Shown here: piece after piece, positions 1 to 5,966 of the stretch
How positions within the stretch are numbered: position 1 is the first letter of the stretch
Layout of the letters: every line of letters starts with the position of its first letter
Assembly: GCA_958435545.1 (NCBI GenBank)
Contig: CAUBGU010000069.1
Coordinates: 1 to 7,211 of the forward strand
Length of the DNA stretch: 7,211 nucleotides
Direction of reading: 5' to 3'
Source: an uncultured Collinsella sp.
GTDB lineage: Bacteria > Actinomycetota > Coriobacteriia > Coriobacteriales > Coriobacteriaceae
Made by a program: the position numbers and the translations under genes
Notes under the pieces: model-generated
The model's database searches: none
What the model was told of the DNA's origin: nothing
The model's input: only the letters and a program-made list of their open reading frames with translations

Positions 1-33
1 ACCCCGCGCCGAGGCCCGCTATCGTCGGACGCA

Positions 34-47
34 TGTTAACGTACTCT
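34..47 (-). promoter_or_regulatory. LacI/GalR-type operator candidate, site 1
   Basis: The plus strand reads TGTTAACGTACTCT. It shares 13 bases exactly with site 3 and is an exact inverted copy of site 2 over 14 bases (33-46 against 158-171). The centre is the CG at 40-41. It lies just upstream of a possible -35 box for galK and over the ATG of a possible divergent reading frame, so it could serve either direction. Operator function is inferred from repetition and symmetry. Confidence 0.55.
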
Positions 48-52
48 ACTTT

Positions 53-81
53 TTCAATCCGCAACTCTTCTGCTCTATAAG
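53..81 (+). promoter_or_regulatory. possible galKT promoter
   Basis: TTCAAT at 53-58 and TATAAG at 76-81 are separated by exactly 17 bases. The -10 matches TATAAT at 5 of 6 positions but the -35 matches TTGACA at only 3. It would give a leader of about 190 bases that includes operator sites 2 and 3. Other starts nearer galK are possible, so this is a weak call. Confidence 0.25.
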
Positions 82-156
82 TCCATACGGCAATACCGTT
101 CACGGCTGAATTTCTACCGATTACCAGATTCTCAAAAAGTGATAAGCGTTGTGTTA

Positions 157-170
157 TGAGTACGTTAACA
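157..170 (+). promoter_or_regulatory. LacI/GalR-type operator candidate, site 2
   Basis: TGAGTACGTTAACA has the TG...AC|GT...CA half-site symmetry around a central CG that is typical of LacI/GalR-family operators. It matches the catabolite-response consensus TGWAANCGNTNWCA at 10 of its 12 defined positions. It is inverted relative to sites 1 and 3. The centre-to-centre distance is 123 bp to site 1 and 64 bp to site 3, which would allow DNA looping. Confidence 0.6.
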
Positions 171-220
171 TAGCCCGTAACGTGCGGCATCGTAGATGCT
201 GAGTTCACGCCGCTTCAGAT

Positions 221-234
221 TGTTAACGTACTCA
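221..234 (-). promoter_or_regulatory. LacI/GalR-type operator candidate, site 3
   Basis: The plus strand reads TGTTAACGTACTCA, the exact reverse complement of site 2 over all 14 bases. It lies 44 bases before the galK start codon, a position suited to blocking a promoter or early elongation. The cognate regulator is not in the window. Confidence 0.6.
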
Positions 235-263
235 CTACGACGGAAAACTCGTCAGTATGCGCC

Positions 264-273
264 AAGGAAAGGA
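264..273 (+). promoter_or_regulatory. galK ribosome binding site
   Basis: AAGGAAAGGA contains two overlapping purine-rich Shine-Dalgarno matches, the nearer one five bases from the ATG at 279. It fixes the galK start. Confidence 0.8.
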
Positions 274-278
274 CTCCC

Positions 279-1484
279 ATGACCACCCCCGACGAAAAGA
301 CACTCGCCACGCTCACCAAGCTGTTCGAGGAGGAGTTTGGGCCCATCGGCGATCGCCAGGTGCTCTATGTGCACGCGCCCGGCCGCTCCGAGATCAGCGG
401 CAACCACACCGACCACGAGGGTGGCCACGTTATCGCCGGCTCGCTCGATGTCGCCGTCGACGGCATCGCCGTGGCAACCGATTCCAACAAGGTTCGCGTA
501 GCCGACGAGGGCTATCCCACGTTTGAAATCGCGCTCGACACGCTAGACGTTCAGGAGTCCGAGAAGGGCACGTCCGCAAGCCTCGTCCGCGGCATGGCCC
601 ACGAGATTGCAGCCCTTGGCGTTGAGCCCCACGGCTTCGACTTTGCCTTTACCTGCTCCGTCCCCTCGGGCGGCGGTCTTTCCAGCTCTGCCGCCGTCGA
701 GGCCGCGTACGGTCGCGCCATGGAAACCCTCTGGGGCGCACCCGCCATCGAGCCCGTCGCGCTCGCGCAAATGAGCCAGCGCACCGAGAACAACTATTAC
801 GGCAAGCCCTGCGGTCTGATGGACCAGGCCGCCGTGTGCCTGGGCGGCCTTGCCTACATGGACTTTGAGGACCAGGCTCAGCCTAAAACCCAGAAGCTCG
901 AGCTCAACTTTGAGGATCACGGCTATGCGCTCGTGCTCGTTAAGGTCGGTGCCGACCACGTGGCCGCCACCGACGACTACGCCGCCGTTCCGCGCGAGAT
1001 GCAAGACGTCGCCGCCGAGTTTGGCAAGGCACGCCTGTGCGAGGTCGATGTTGCCGATTTTGACGCCAAGCTCCCCGAGCTGCGTGCCAAACTGGGCGAC
1101 CGTGCCTGCCTGCGCGCCGTTCACTACTGGTACGAGAATGGCCTGGTCGATAAGCGCTGGGCGGCCCTGAACGCCGGCGACATCGATCAGTTCCTGGTCC
1201 TGACGCGCGAGTCCGGCGCCAGCTCTGCCATGTACCTGCAGAATGTTGTTGCCAAGCTGGGTTCCGAGCAGCCTTCCATGTATGCCCTGGCGCTGGCCGA
1301 GCACGTGCTCGACGGCCGCGGCGCCGTCCGTATCCACGGTGGCGGCTTTGGTGGCACCATCCAGGCCTTCGTGCCGCTCGACCTGGTCGACACCTTCATT
1401 GCCAAGATGAACGGCTGGCTGGGCGAGGGCTCTGCCCGTCACTACGCCATCTCTGACAAGGGGGCTTACGCGGCATGGCTGTAA
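279..1484 (+). CDS. galK: galactokinase
   Basis: Cytoplasmic GHMP-family kinase that makes galactose-1-phosphate from galactose and ATP, the first committed step of the Leloir pathway. All three family motifs are visible in the 401 residues. The galactokinase signature is at 35-46 (GRSEISGNHTDH) in the variant form rather than the E. coli GRVNLIGEHTDY form. The ATP-binding GGGLSSSAA is at 131-139. The C-terminal GHMP motif with HGGGFGG is at about 348-360. R36 and D182 (in CGLMDQ) are the expected catalytic pair. The length is normal for the family (about 380-400). The start is supported by AAGGAAAGGA at 264-273, five bases before the ATG. The gene overlaps galT by 10 bases and both probably share one mRNA. 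The upstream operators suggest control by a LacI/GalR-type repressor. Of 15 lysine codons, 13 are AAG, in line with a high-GC host. Confidence 0.95.
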   Translation: MTTPDEKTLATLTKLFEEEFGPIGDRQVLYVHAPGRSEISGNHTDHEGGHVIAGSLDVAVDGIAVATDSNKVRVADEGYPTFEIALDTLDVQESEKGTSASLVRGMAHEIAALGVEPHGFDFAFTCSVPSGGGLSSSAAVEAAYGRAMETLWGAPAIEPVALAQMSQRTENNYYGKPCGLMDQAAVCLGGLAYMDFEDQAQPKTQKLELNFEDHGYALVLVKVGADHVAATDDYAAVPREMQDVAAEFGKARLCEVDVADFDAKLPELRAKLGDRACLRAVHYWYENGLVDKRWAALNAGDIDQFLVLTRESGASSAMYLQNVVAKLGSEQPSMYALALAEHVLDGRGAVRIHGGGFGGTIQAFVPLDLVDTFIAKMNGWLGEGSARHYAISDKGAYAAWL

Positions 1485-3103
1485 TGACTGACGTGCGCGA
1501 GGCCGCACAGAACCTGATCGAGTACGCCATCCACCGATCGATGATCGGCCAGGACGACCGCATCTGGGCATACAACACCATTTTGGAGTGCATCGGCGCT
1601 ACGGGGCCCGCGCTCGATATGGCCTGGGCGCTCCAGGTTGAGAAACTCTCGCTCTTGCACCCCGATACCCTGCCCGACTTTGACCTGGAGGGCACGCTTG
1701 CCGCGCTTTCCGAGGCCGCCGTTGCCAATGGTGCTGTCGAGGATACGACGTCGGGCCGCGACCGCATCGCCATGCGCATCATGGGCGCGCTGATGCCGAG
1801 GCCTTCGGTTGTAAACGAGGAATTCAACGGCCGCATGGGCGTCAACGAGCCCCGCGCCGCGACCGACTGGTTCTACGGCCTATGCTGCGACGCCGGCTAC
1901 GTGCGCCGCGCCGCCATCGCGCGCAACATCAAATGGAGCACTTCCACCAACTGGGGTGACCTGGAGATCACCATCAACCTGTCAAAGCCCGAAAAGGACC
2001 CGCGCGATATTGCCGCGGCCGGCGCCACCAAAAACACGGGCGAGAAGTATCCCGCCTGTCAGCTCTGCATTGAAAACGAGGGCTACCCCGGACGCTCCGC
2101 CGCAGCCGACGGTGGCGCTCACCCCGCCCGCCAGAATCTGCGCGTTATCCCCATCCAGCTCGACGGCGAGCGCTGGGGTTTCCAGTACAGCCCGTACGCG
2201 TACTTTAACGAGCACTGCATTGCCATGAGCTCCGAGCATCGTCCGATGCACGTCGACCGCAAGGGCCTGACCTGCCTGCTCGACTTTGTGGACCTGTTCC
2301 CGCACTATTTCATTGGCTCCAACGCCGACCTGCCCATCGTGGGCGGCTCGATCTTGTCGCACGACCACTTCCAGGGCGGCGCGCACGAGTTCCCCATGAT
2401 GCATGCCGCTGAGGTCTCGCAGTTTAGCGTGCCCGGATTTGACCAGGTCACCGGCACTGTGCTGCAGTGGCCGCTCTCGGTGCTGCGCCTGCACTCGCAT
2501 GACCGCGCTCAGCTGCTCGACGCTGCCGAGAAGATTATCCTCGCCTGGCGCGAGTGGACCGATGAGTCTGTGGGCGTCATCGCGTACACAGCCGATGGCG
2601 TGGCGCACAACACCGTGACGCCCGTCATCCGCCGCGTCGACTCTCGCGGAAATGCCGGCGGCGAAATCTACGAGGCCTACCTGGCGCTTCGCTGCAACAT
2701 CACGACCGACGAGCATCCGCTGGGCGTTTTCCACCCGCATGCTGAGTACCACCACATTAAGAAAGAGAACATCGGCTTGATTGAGGTCATGGGCCTGGCC
2801 ATTCTGCCGCCGCGCCTGGTTCCCGAGCTTGGCGCTGTCCGCGAGCACTTGCTGGCGGCCAAAGCCGATGCCAGCTACGACCTTGCTGGCGCGCTCGAGG
2901 GCGACGACCTTTGCCGCAGCCACGCCGCATGGGCCAAGGACGTCTTTGCCCGCCGCGCCGACGAGCTTACGGCCGACAACGCCATCGATATCCTGCACGA
3001 GGAGGTCGGCGTGGCGTTTGGCCACGTGCTCGACAACGCCGGCGTCTTTAAGTGGGACGAAGCCGGCCGCGCCGCCCAGCAGCGCTTTATCGACTCGCTG
3101 TAG
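1475..3103 (+). CDS. galT: UDP-glucose--hexose-1-phosphate uridylyltransferase, type II
   Basis: Second Leloir enzyme: it transfers UMP between UDP-glucose and galactose-1-phosphate, giving UDP-galactose and glucose-1-phosphate. Residues 285-302 read DLPIVGGSILSHDHFQGG, which fits the type II GalT signature as I know it. The HxHxQ core is H296, H298, Q300, with H298 the likely uridylylated nucleophile. A second His-rich stretch (FHPHAEYHH) lies in the C-terminal domain. This is the Gram-positive class, unrelated in overall length to the ~350-residue E. coli enzyme. At 542 residues it is slightly longer than the ~490-510 usual for the class, with no break. The chosen ATG (1475) has AAGGGGG at 1458-1464, 10 bases away. 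An in-frame ATG at 1484 within TAATG would give 539 residues. The overlap with galK implies translational coupling. A strong terminator follows. Confidence 0.95.
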   Translation: MAVMTDVREAAQNLIEYAIHRSMIGQDDRIWAYNTILECIGATGPALDMAWALQVEKLSLLHPDTLPDFDLEGTLAALSEAAVANGAVEDTTSGRDRIAMRIMGALMPRPSVVNEEFNGRMGVNEPRAATDWFYGLCCDAGYVRRAAIARNIKWSTSTNWGDLEITINLSKPEKDPRDIAAAGATKNTGEKYPACQLCIENEGYPGRSAAADGGAHPARQNLRVIPIQLDGERWGFQYSPYAYFNEHCIAMSSEHRPMHVDRKGLTCLLDFVDLFPHYFIGSNADLPIVGGSILSHDHFQGGAHEFPMMHAAEVSQFSVPGFDQVTGTVLQWPLSVLRLHSHDRAQLLDAAEKIILAWREWTDESVGVIAYTADGVAHNTVTPVIRRVDSRGNAGGEIYEAYLALRCNITTDEHPLGVFHPHAEYHHIKKENIGLIEVMGLAILPPRLVPELGAVREHLLAAKADASYDLAGALEGDDLCRSHAAWAKDVFARRADELTADNAIDILHEEVGVAFGHVLDNAGVFKWDEAGRAAQQRFIDSL

Positions 3104-3158
3104 AGCACAGACCCGGACGCTCAACGGCAGCCCCCACGACATAGCCACCTACACGACC

Positions 3159-3197
3159 ACGGAGCCCGCCGGCAACATCGCCGACGGGCTCCGTTTT
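3159..3197 (+). terminator. intrinsic terminator of galK-galT
   Basis: The arms at 3160-3173 (CGGAGCCCGCCGGC) and 3180-3193 (GCCGACGGGCTCCG) pair over 14 bp with a single C-A mismatch. An outer A-T pair extends the stem and a six-base loop closes it. TTTT (3194-3197) follows directly. It sits 56 bases after the galT stop and separates the gal operon from the ATPase module. Confidence 0.88.
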
Positions 3198-3229
3198 CTG
3201 ATGCAAGGGTAGCTAATTTGCACCAAAAC

Positions 3230-3277
3230 AAGGAGTGTTCCAAACTGCCGGCAGAGAAGGAACGTCCCCAGGTGCCG
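3230..3277 (+). repeat. 48-bp direct repeat, left copy
   Basis: It matches 4741-4788 at 42 of 48 positions in the same orientation. The repeat is itself made of two related half units: AAGGAGTGTTCC then ACTGCCGGCA, followed 27 bases later by AAGGAACGTCCC and a decayed TGCCG. The two copies flank the ATPase gene at 1511 bp spacing. It looks like a dispersed genomic repeat, but I cannot count other copies from this window. Confidence 0.85.
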
Positions 3278-3288
3278 ACCTAAACCCC

Positions 3289-3381
3289 CACATTATTCGA
3301 TGGAAAAACGTGGTTGTCTCACACATTATTCGATGGAAAAACGTGGTTTACTCCCACATTTTTCGATGGAAAGACCGAAAC
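3289..3381 (+). repeat. three phased 33-bp units with imperfect palindromes
   Basis: Units start at 3289, 3322 and 3355. The first two share 27 identical bases with the core TTATTCGATGGAAAAACG. The third begins CACATTTTTCGATGGAAAGAC and diverges after that. The period is exactly 33 bp. In the first unit, 3288-3313 forms an imperfect 26-bp palindrome (CCAC...GTGG outside, TTC...GAA inside, 10 of 13 pairs). The 6-bp gaps rule out a CRISPR array. Three equally spaced palindromes just upstream of a -10 box look like a cooperative binding site for the ATPase gene's regulator, possibly its own product (inference). Confidence 0.85.
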
Positions 3382-3392
3382 GGTCTTATACT
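3371..3392 (+). promoter_or_regulatory. ATPase gene promoter with overlapping inverted repeat
   Basis: TATACT at 3387-3392 is a good -10 box (5 of 6) and would start transcription near 3399, just ahead of the ribosome binding site. A perfect inverted repeat, AAGACCG-AAA-CGGTCTT (3371-3387), ends on the first base of the -10. I see no good -35 at 17-18 bp, so activation or extra contacts from the adjacent 33-bp units are plausible. Confidence 0.5.
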
Positions 3393-3415
3393 AACCATGA
3401 TCGTTAGGAGGCAGT

Positions 3416-4717
3416 ATGCAGCGACAGCTAATGGACGAACTCATCGCTTGGAAATCTAGGGAAAACCGCAAGCCCCTCCTGCTTAAGGGGGCCCGCCAGA
3501 CGGGAAAAACCTGGCTTCTCAACGAATTCGCAGGTCAGCAGTATCAAAACGTCATCCGTTTTGACTTTATGCTCGAACCGGGCGTACGTTCGCTGTTCGA
3601 CGGAAGCCTTGACCCCAAACGCATCATCTCCCAGATAGAGCTCCTGCGCGGCCAGACCATAACGCCGACAGACACGCTCATCATCTTCGACGAAATCCAA
3701 GAGGCACCGCGTGGCATCACCTCGCTCAAATACTTCAACGAGCTGGCGCCGGAATACCATATCGTGGCAGCCGGCTCCTATATGGGGCTCGCGCTCCGAC
3801 GCGAAAACGAGTCGTTCCCCGTCGGCAAGATCGACCAGCTCACCATGCGCCCCATGGGGTTTGTCGAGTTCGTTCGTGCCGTCGATGGCGATCCACTCGC
3901 AGATGCCATCCTTGCCGCAGACATGGACCTGCTGGCAAACGTTTCCGAAAAGCTCGAGCGCCTGCTCAAGGAATACCTCGTTGTCGGTGGCATGCCAGAA
4001 GTTGTCTCCGCTTTCGCCGCTTCCCACGATTTCATCGAGGCCCGCAGGCTTCAGCAGCAAATCATCGAAGCTTATGAATCCGATTTTGGCAAGCATGCGC
4101 CAGCCCGCATCGTCGAGCGCATGAGGCTGGTTTGGAAATCCCTTCCCGGCCAGCTCGCAAAGGAAAACAAAAAGTTCGTCTACGGTGCGCTTCGTCCCGG
4201 GGCGCGCGCACGCGATTTTGAGGAAAGTCTCCAGTGGCTCATGGACTATGGAATCGTTCATAAGGTACCACGTGTTTCCGCCCTAAGAGCACCGCTCACA
4301 AGCTACGAGGATCTCTCGGGCTTCAAGCTGTTCTGCATCGACACCGGCATCCTCGGAGCACTCTCCGCCCTCACGCCAGCCATTGTTCTGAACGGGCCCG
4401 CTGTTTTTACGGAGTTCAAAGGCTCGCTGACCGAGCAATACGTCGCACAGGAGCTTTTGCTCCAAGGCAAAACTCCCGCGTATTGGTCATCCTCCTCCGG
4501 CAATGCAGAGACTGACTTTGCCATCGACCATGCGGGGACCGTGCTTCCGCTCGAGGTCAAGGCGGCAGAGAACCTCAAAGCAAAGAGCCTGAGGATTGCC
4601 TGCGAGAAGTTCAAGCTCGAGCGCTGCGTGAGAACATCGTTAGCGGCATATAGAGACGAGGGCACGCTCGTCAACATTCCGCTCTGGGAGATTGGGCAAA
4701 TCGACAAGCTGGCATAG
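3416..4717 (+). CDS. AAA family ATPase with C-terminal DUF4143-type domain
   Basis: Predicted cytoplasmic P-loop ATPase of the AAA_14/DUF4143 group. Its members are common in gut anaerobes but the biological role is not established. Walker A is GARQTGKT at 25-32, after an LLLK strand. Walker B is LIIFDE at 88-93 (D92, E93). A sensor-like AGSYMG is at 119-124, followed by the family's SFPVGK at 133-138. Near the C terminus ETDF (365-368) and LPLEVKA (377-383) resemble the D...ExK core of PD-(D/E)XK nucleases (D367, E380, K382). The length of 433 is usual for the family and the frame is intact. TAGGAGG at 3405-3411 lies four bases before the ATG. The gene stands alone between two 48-bp direct repeats and has its own promoter. 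Lysine codon choice (9 of 24 AAA, against 2 of 15 in galK) and a lower GC content suggest separate acquisition. Confidence 0.9.
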   Translation: MQRQLMDELIAWKSRENRKPLLLKGARQTGKTWLLNEFAGQQYQNVIRFDFMLEPGVRSLFDGSLDPKRIISQIELLRGQTITPTDTLIIFDEIQEAPRGITSLKYFNELAPEYHIVAAGSYMGLALRRENESFPVGKIDQLTMRPMGFVEFVRAVDGDPLADAILAADMDLLANVSEKLERLLKEYLVVGGMPEVVSAFAASHDFIEARRLQQQIIEAYESDFGKHAPARIVERMRLVWKSLPGQLAKENKKFVYGALRPGARARDFEESLQWLMDYGIVHKVPRVSALRAPLTSYEDLSGFKLFCIDTGILGALSALTPAIVLNGPAVFTEFKGSLTEQYVAQELLLQGKTPAYWSSSSGNAETDFAIDHAGTVLPLEVKAAENLKAKSLRIACEKFKLERCVRTSLAAYRDEGTLVNIPLWEIGQIDKLA

Positions 4718-4740
4718 GCGCTGTGGAGGGGGTGCCCCGT

Positions 4741-4788
4741 AAGGAGTGTCCCAAACTGCCGGCAAAAAAGGAACGTCCCTATCTGCCG
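4741..4788 (+). repeat. 48-bp direct repeat, right copy
   Basis: Second copy of the repeat at 3230-3277, starting 23 bases after the ATPase stop codon. The two half units are clearer here: AAGGAGTGTCCC (4741-4752) and AAGGAACGTCCC (4768-4779), each followed three bases later by CTGCCG(G)CA. A run of six A separates the halves. I see no target-site duplication around either copy. Confidence 0.85.
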
Positions 4789-4862
4789 CATTCCCGAAGC
4801 AAGGCAACGCCGATGTCTTGGAAACGACAGCGAGCGGGTCGCATTTGAGACAAGGTGACGTG

Positions 4863-4897
4863 AAACGAAAGGGCGCTGACCTTCTGGTCGCGCCCTT
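4863..4897 (-). terminator. intrinsic terminator of lacX-lacC
   Basis: Arms AAGGGCGC (4869-4876) and GCGCCCTT (4890-4897) pair perfectly, and an inner GACC/GGTC stem (4878-4881, 4886-4889) continues after a one-base bulge, with a TTCT loop. On the minus strand the stem is followed by TTTCGTTT-like bases (4870-4863). It lies about 80 bases after the lacC stop. The T tract is interrupted, so strength is uncertain. Confidence 0.6.
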
Positions 4898-4930
4898 GAA
4901 GTTGAACGTCAGATTGTCCAAATGCGGCCC

Positions 4931-4974
4931 GCGCAGCGTCGAGCCGTTACGCGGTTTGGTAAAACCGCGTAACC
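4931..4974. repeat. 44-bp hairpin repeat, copy 1 (after lacC)
   Basis: It is identical to 7086-7129 at 43 of 44 positions. It contains a perfect 12-bp inverted repeat, GTTACGCGGTTT (4946-4957) and AAACCGCGTAAC (4962-4973), around a four-base loop. It begins one base after the lacC stop codon when read on the minus strand. There is no T tract on either strand, so it is not a classical intrinsic terminator. It could stabilise the mRNA 3' end or be a REP-like dispersed element. Confidence 0.85.
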
Positions 4975-5910
4975 CTAAAGCTCCGTTACTTCAACGTTGT
5001 TGTAGATCTCGTCCCAGCGGTCCATGACCAGGTGACCGGTCTTGGGATCCATGGCGTTGAGCTTGCCGCAGGTATTGGCGGTCTTGAGCACCGTGACGTC
5101 GTCGGCACCAGCAGCAATCGCATGCGCAAAGCCGGCGATGGTCGAGTCGCCGGAACCCGTCGCGTTCACAGCCGCAATCGCGGGCGTCTTGGCGCGGAAC
5201 GCACGACCCTCATGAAAGCCCACCGAACCGGCAGCGCCCATCGAAACGACAACCCAGGGAATACCGGCAAAGCGGTCATCGGCGGCGAGCGCCTCGCGCA
5301 GGGCATCGACATCATCGGTCGTAAAGGACGTACCCAGCAGGCCGTTGATCTCGGTCAGGTTGGGCTTTACGAGCTCAGGCTTAGCGTCGGACTCCAGCGC
5401 GGCCTCCAGCGATGCACCCGAGGTGTCGAGCAGCACCTTGGCGCCCGCCTCCTCGGCGATCTTGACGAGCTCGGCATAGTAGCCGGCATCGACACCACGC
5501 GGCAGCGAGCCCGAAAGCGTCACAACGTCCGCCTTCGCTGCGAGCTCGGCAAACTTGGCCGTAAAGGCCTCGAGCTCGGCCGGGGCGATCTGCGGGCCGC
5601 TCTCCAACAGCTCGGTCTGATTGCCCTCGTGCAGGATATTCAGGCAAATGCGCGTCTCACCGGCGATGGGCACAAAGTCATTCTTTACGCCATCGGCATC
5701 CATAAGCTCGGCCATATAGGCACCCATGTGGCCGCCGAGCAGACCGGTCGCGAGCACATCGTCGCCCAACTGCAGCAACACACGGCTCACGTTGAGGCCC
5801 TTGCCGCCAGCGGTCTTTTCGGGCGTCACACGGTTTACATCGTCGATGATCAGCTTGTCGAGCTGATAGCGCGTATCAATCGACGGGTTCATGGTAACGG
5901 TCAGAATCAT
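4975..5910 (-). CDS. lacC: tagatose-6-phosphate kinase (PfkB/LacC family)
   Basis: Ribokinase/PfkB-family sugar kinase, most likely converting tagatose-6-phosphate to tagatose-1,6-bisphosphate in the galactose-6-phosphate route. The N terminus MILTVTMNPSIDTRY, the AGGKGLNVSRVL signature (34-45), the ILHEG...TELLESGP stretch and the C-terminal ANTCGKLNA...TGH segment all follow LacC proteins as I recall them. The second PfkB signature, NATGSGDST (249-257), carries the catalytic base D255 and has the GSGDST form typical of LacC rather than the GAGDS of many fructokinases. The 311 residues are full family length. I place the start at 5910, where AGGAG (5921-5917) is six bases upstream. A longer frame to 5955 adds 15 unconserved residues. 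It is 56 bases downstream of lacX and probably cotranscribed. A 1-phosphofructokinase activity cannot be excluded from sequence. Confidence 0.88.
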   Translation of the reverse strand: MILTVTMNPSIDTRYQLDKLIIDDVNRVTPEKTAGGKGLNVSRVLLQLGDDVLATGLLGGHMGAYMAELMDADGVKNDFVPIAGETRICLNILHEGNQTELLESGPQIAPAELEAFTAKFAELAAKADVVTLSGSLPRGVDAGYYAELVKIAEEAGAKVLLDTSGASLEAALESDAKPELVKPNLTEINGLLGTSFTTDDVDALREALAADDRFAGIPWVVVSMGAAGSVGFHEGRAFRAKTPAIAAVNATGSGDSTIAGFAHAIAAGADDVTVLKTANTCGKLNAMDPKTGHLVMDRWDEIYNNVEVTEL

Positions 5911-5966
5911 ATTGAACTCCTGTTTCCGGGGCACGACACGCGCGGCCCCAAACATACGATAGCTCG

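Larger units (their letters stand above)
1..278. promoter_or_regulatory. galK upstream regulatory region
   Basis: Apart from the GC-rich first 34 bases, this region is clearly more AT-rich than the genes and has no convincing complete gene. It holds three near-identical operator candidates (34-47, 157-170, 221-234), a weak promoter candidate (53-81) and the galK ribosome binding site (264-273). The first ~34 bases may be the edge of another gene: reading leftward from an ATG at 34-32 gives MRPTIAGLGAG, but the piece is too short to identify and has no good ribosome binding site. I see no riboswitch I recognise. Confidence 0.7.

Noticed and set aside
1..39. Coding piece at the left edge
   Set aside because: Several frames on both strands are open over fewer than 15 codons. 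None can be assigned to a family, so it is not listed as a gene.
543..1571. 342-codon minus-strand frame opposite galK
   Set aside because: Shadow of galK caused by GC-rich codon structure, with no known motif.
1982..3148. 388-codon minus-strand frame opposite galT
   Set aside because: It is a shadow of high GC3 coding. The plus strand has the full GalT with its active-site signature, and the minus frame has no recognisable domain.
3289..3381. CRISPR-like direct repeats
   Set aside because: Only about 6 bases separate the 27-base repeats, the third copy is diverged, and there are no spacers or cas genes.
3235..3459. 74-codon frame from a GTG with 11-residue repeats (HIIRWKNVV)
   Set aside because: The repeats arise because the 33-bp DNA unit is a multiple of three. 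The start lies inside the dispersed 48-bp repeat with AAGGA touching the GTG, and the frame overlaps the well-supported ATPase start out of frame.
3397..3459. ATG at 3397 giving MIVRRQY, which resembles N termini of some DUF4143 ATPases
   Set aside because: It is out of frame with the ATPase and stops after 20 codons. The ATPase frame has its own good start, ribosome binding site and intact N terminus, so no frameshift needs to be assumed.
4730..4739. GGGGTGCCCC after the ATPase stop as a terminator
   Set aside because: The stem is at most three to four pairs with almost no loop, and there is no T tract.
5911..5955. Extended lacC start at 5955 (15 extra residues)
   Set aside because: The ribosome binding site lies just before the ATG at 5910, and the protein family begins at MILTVTMNPS.
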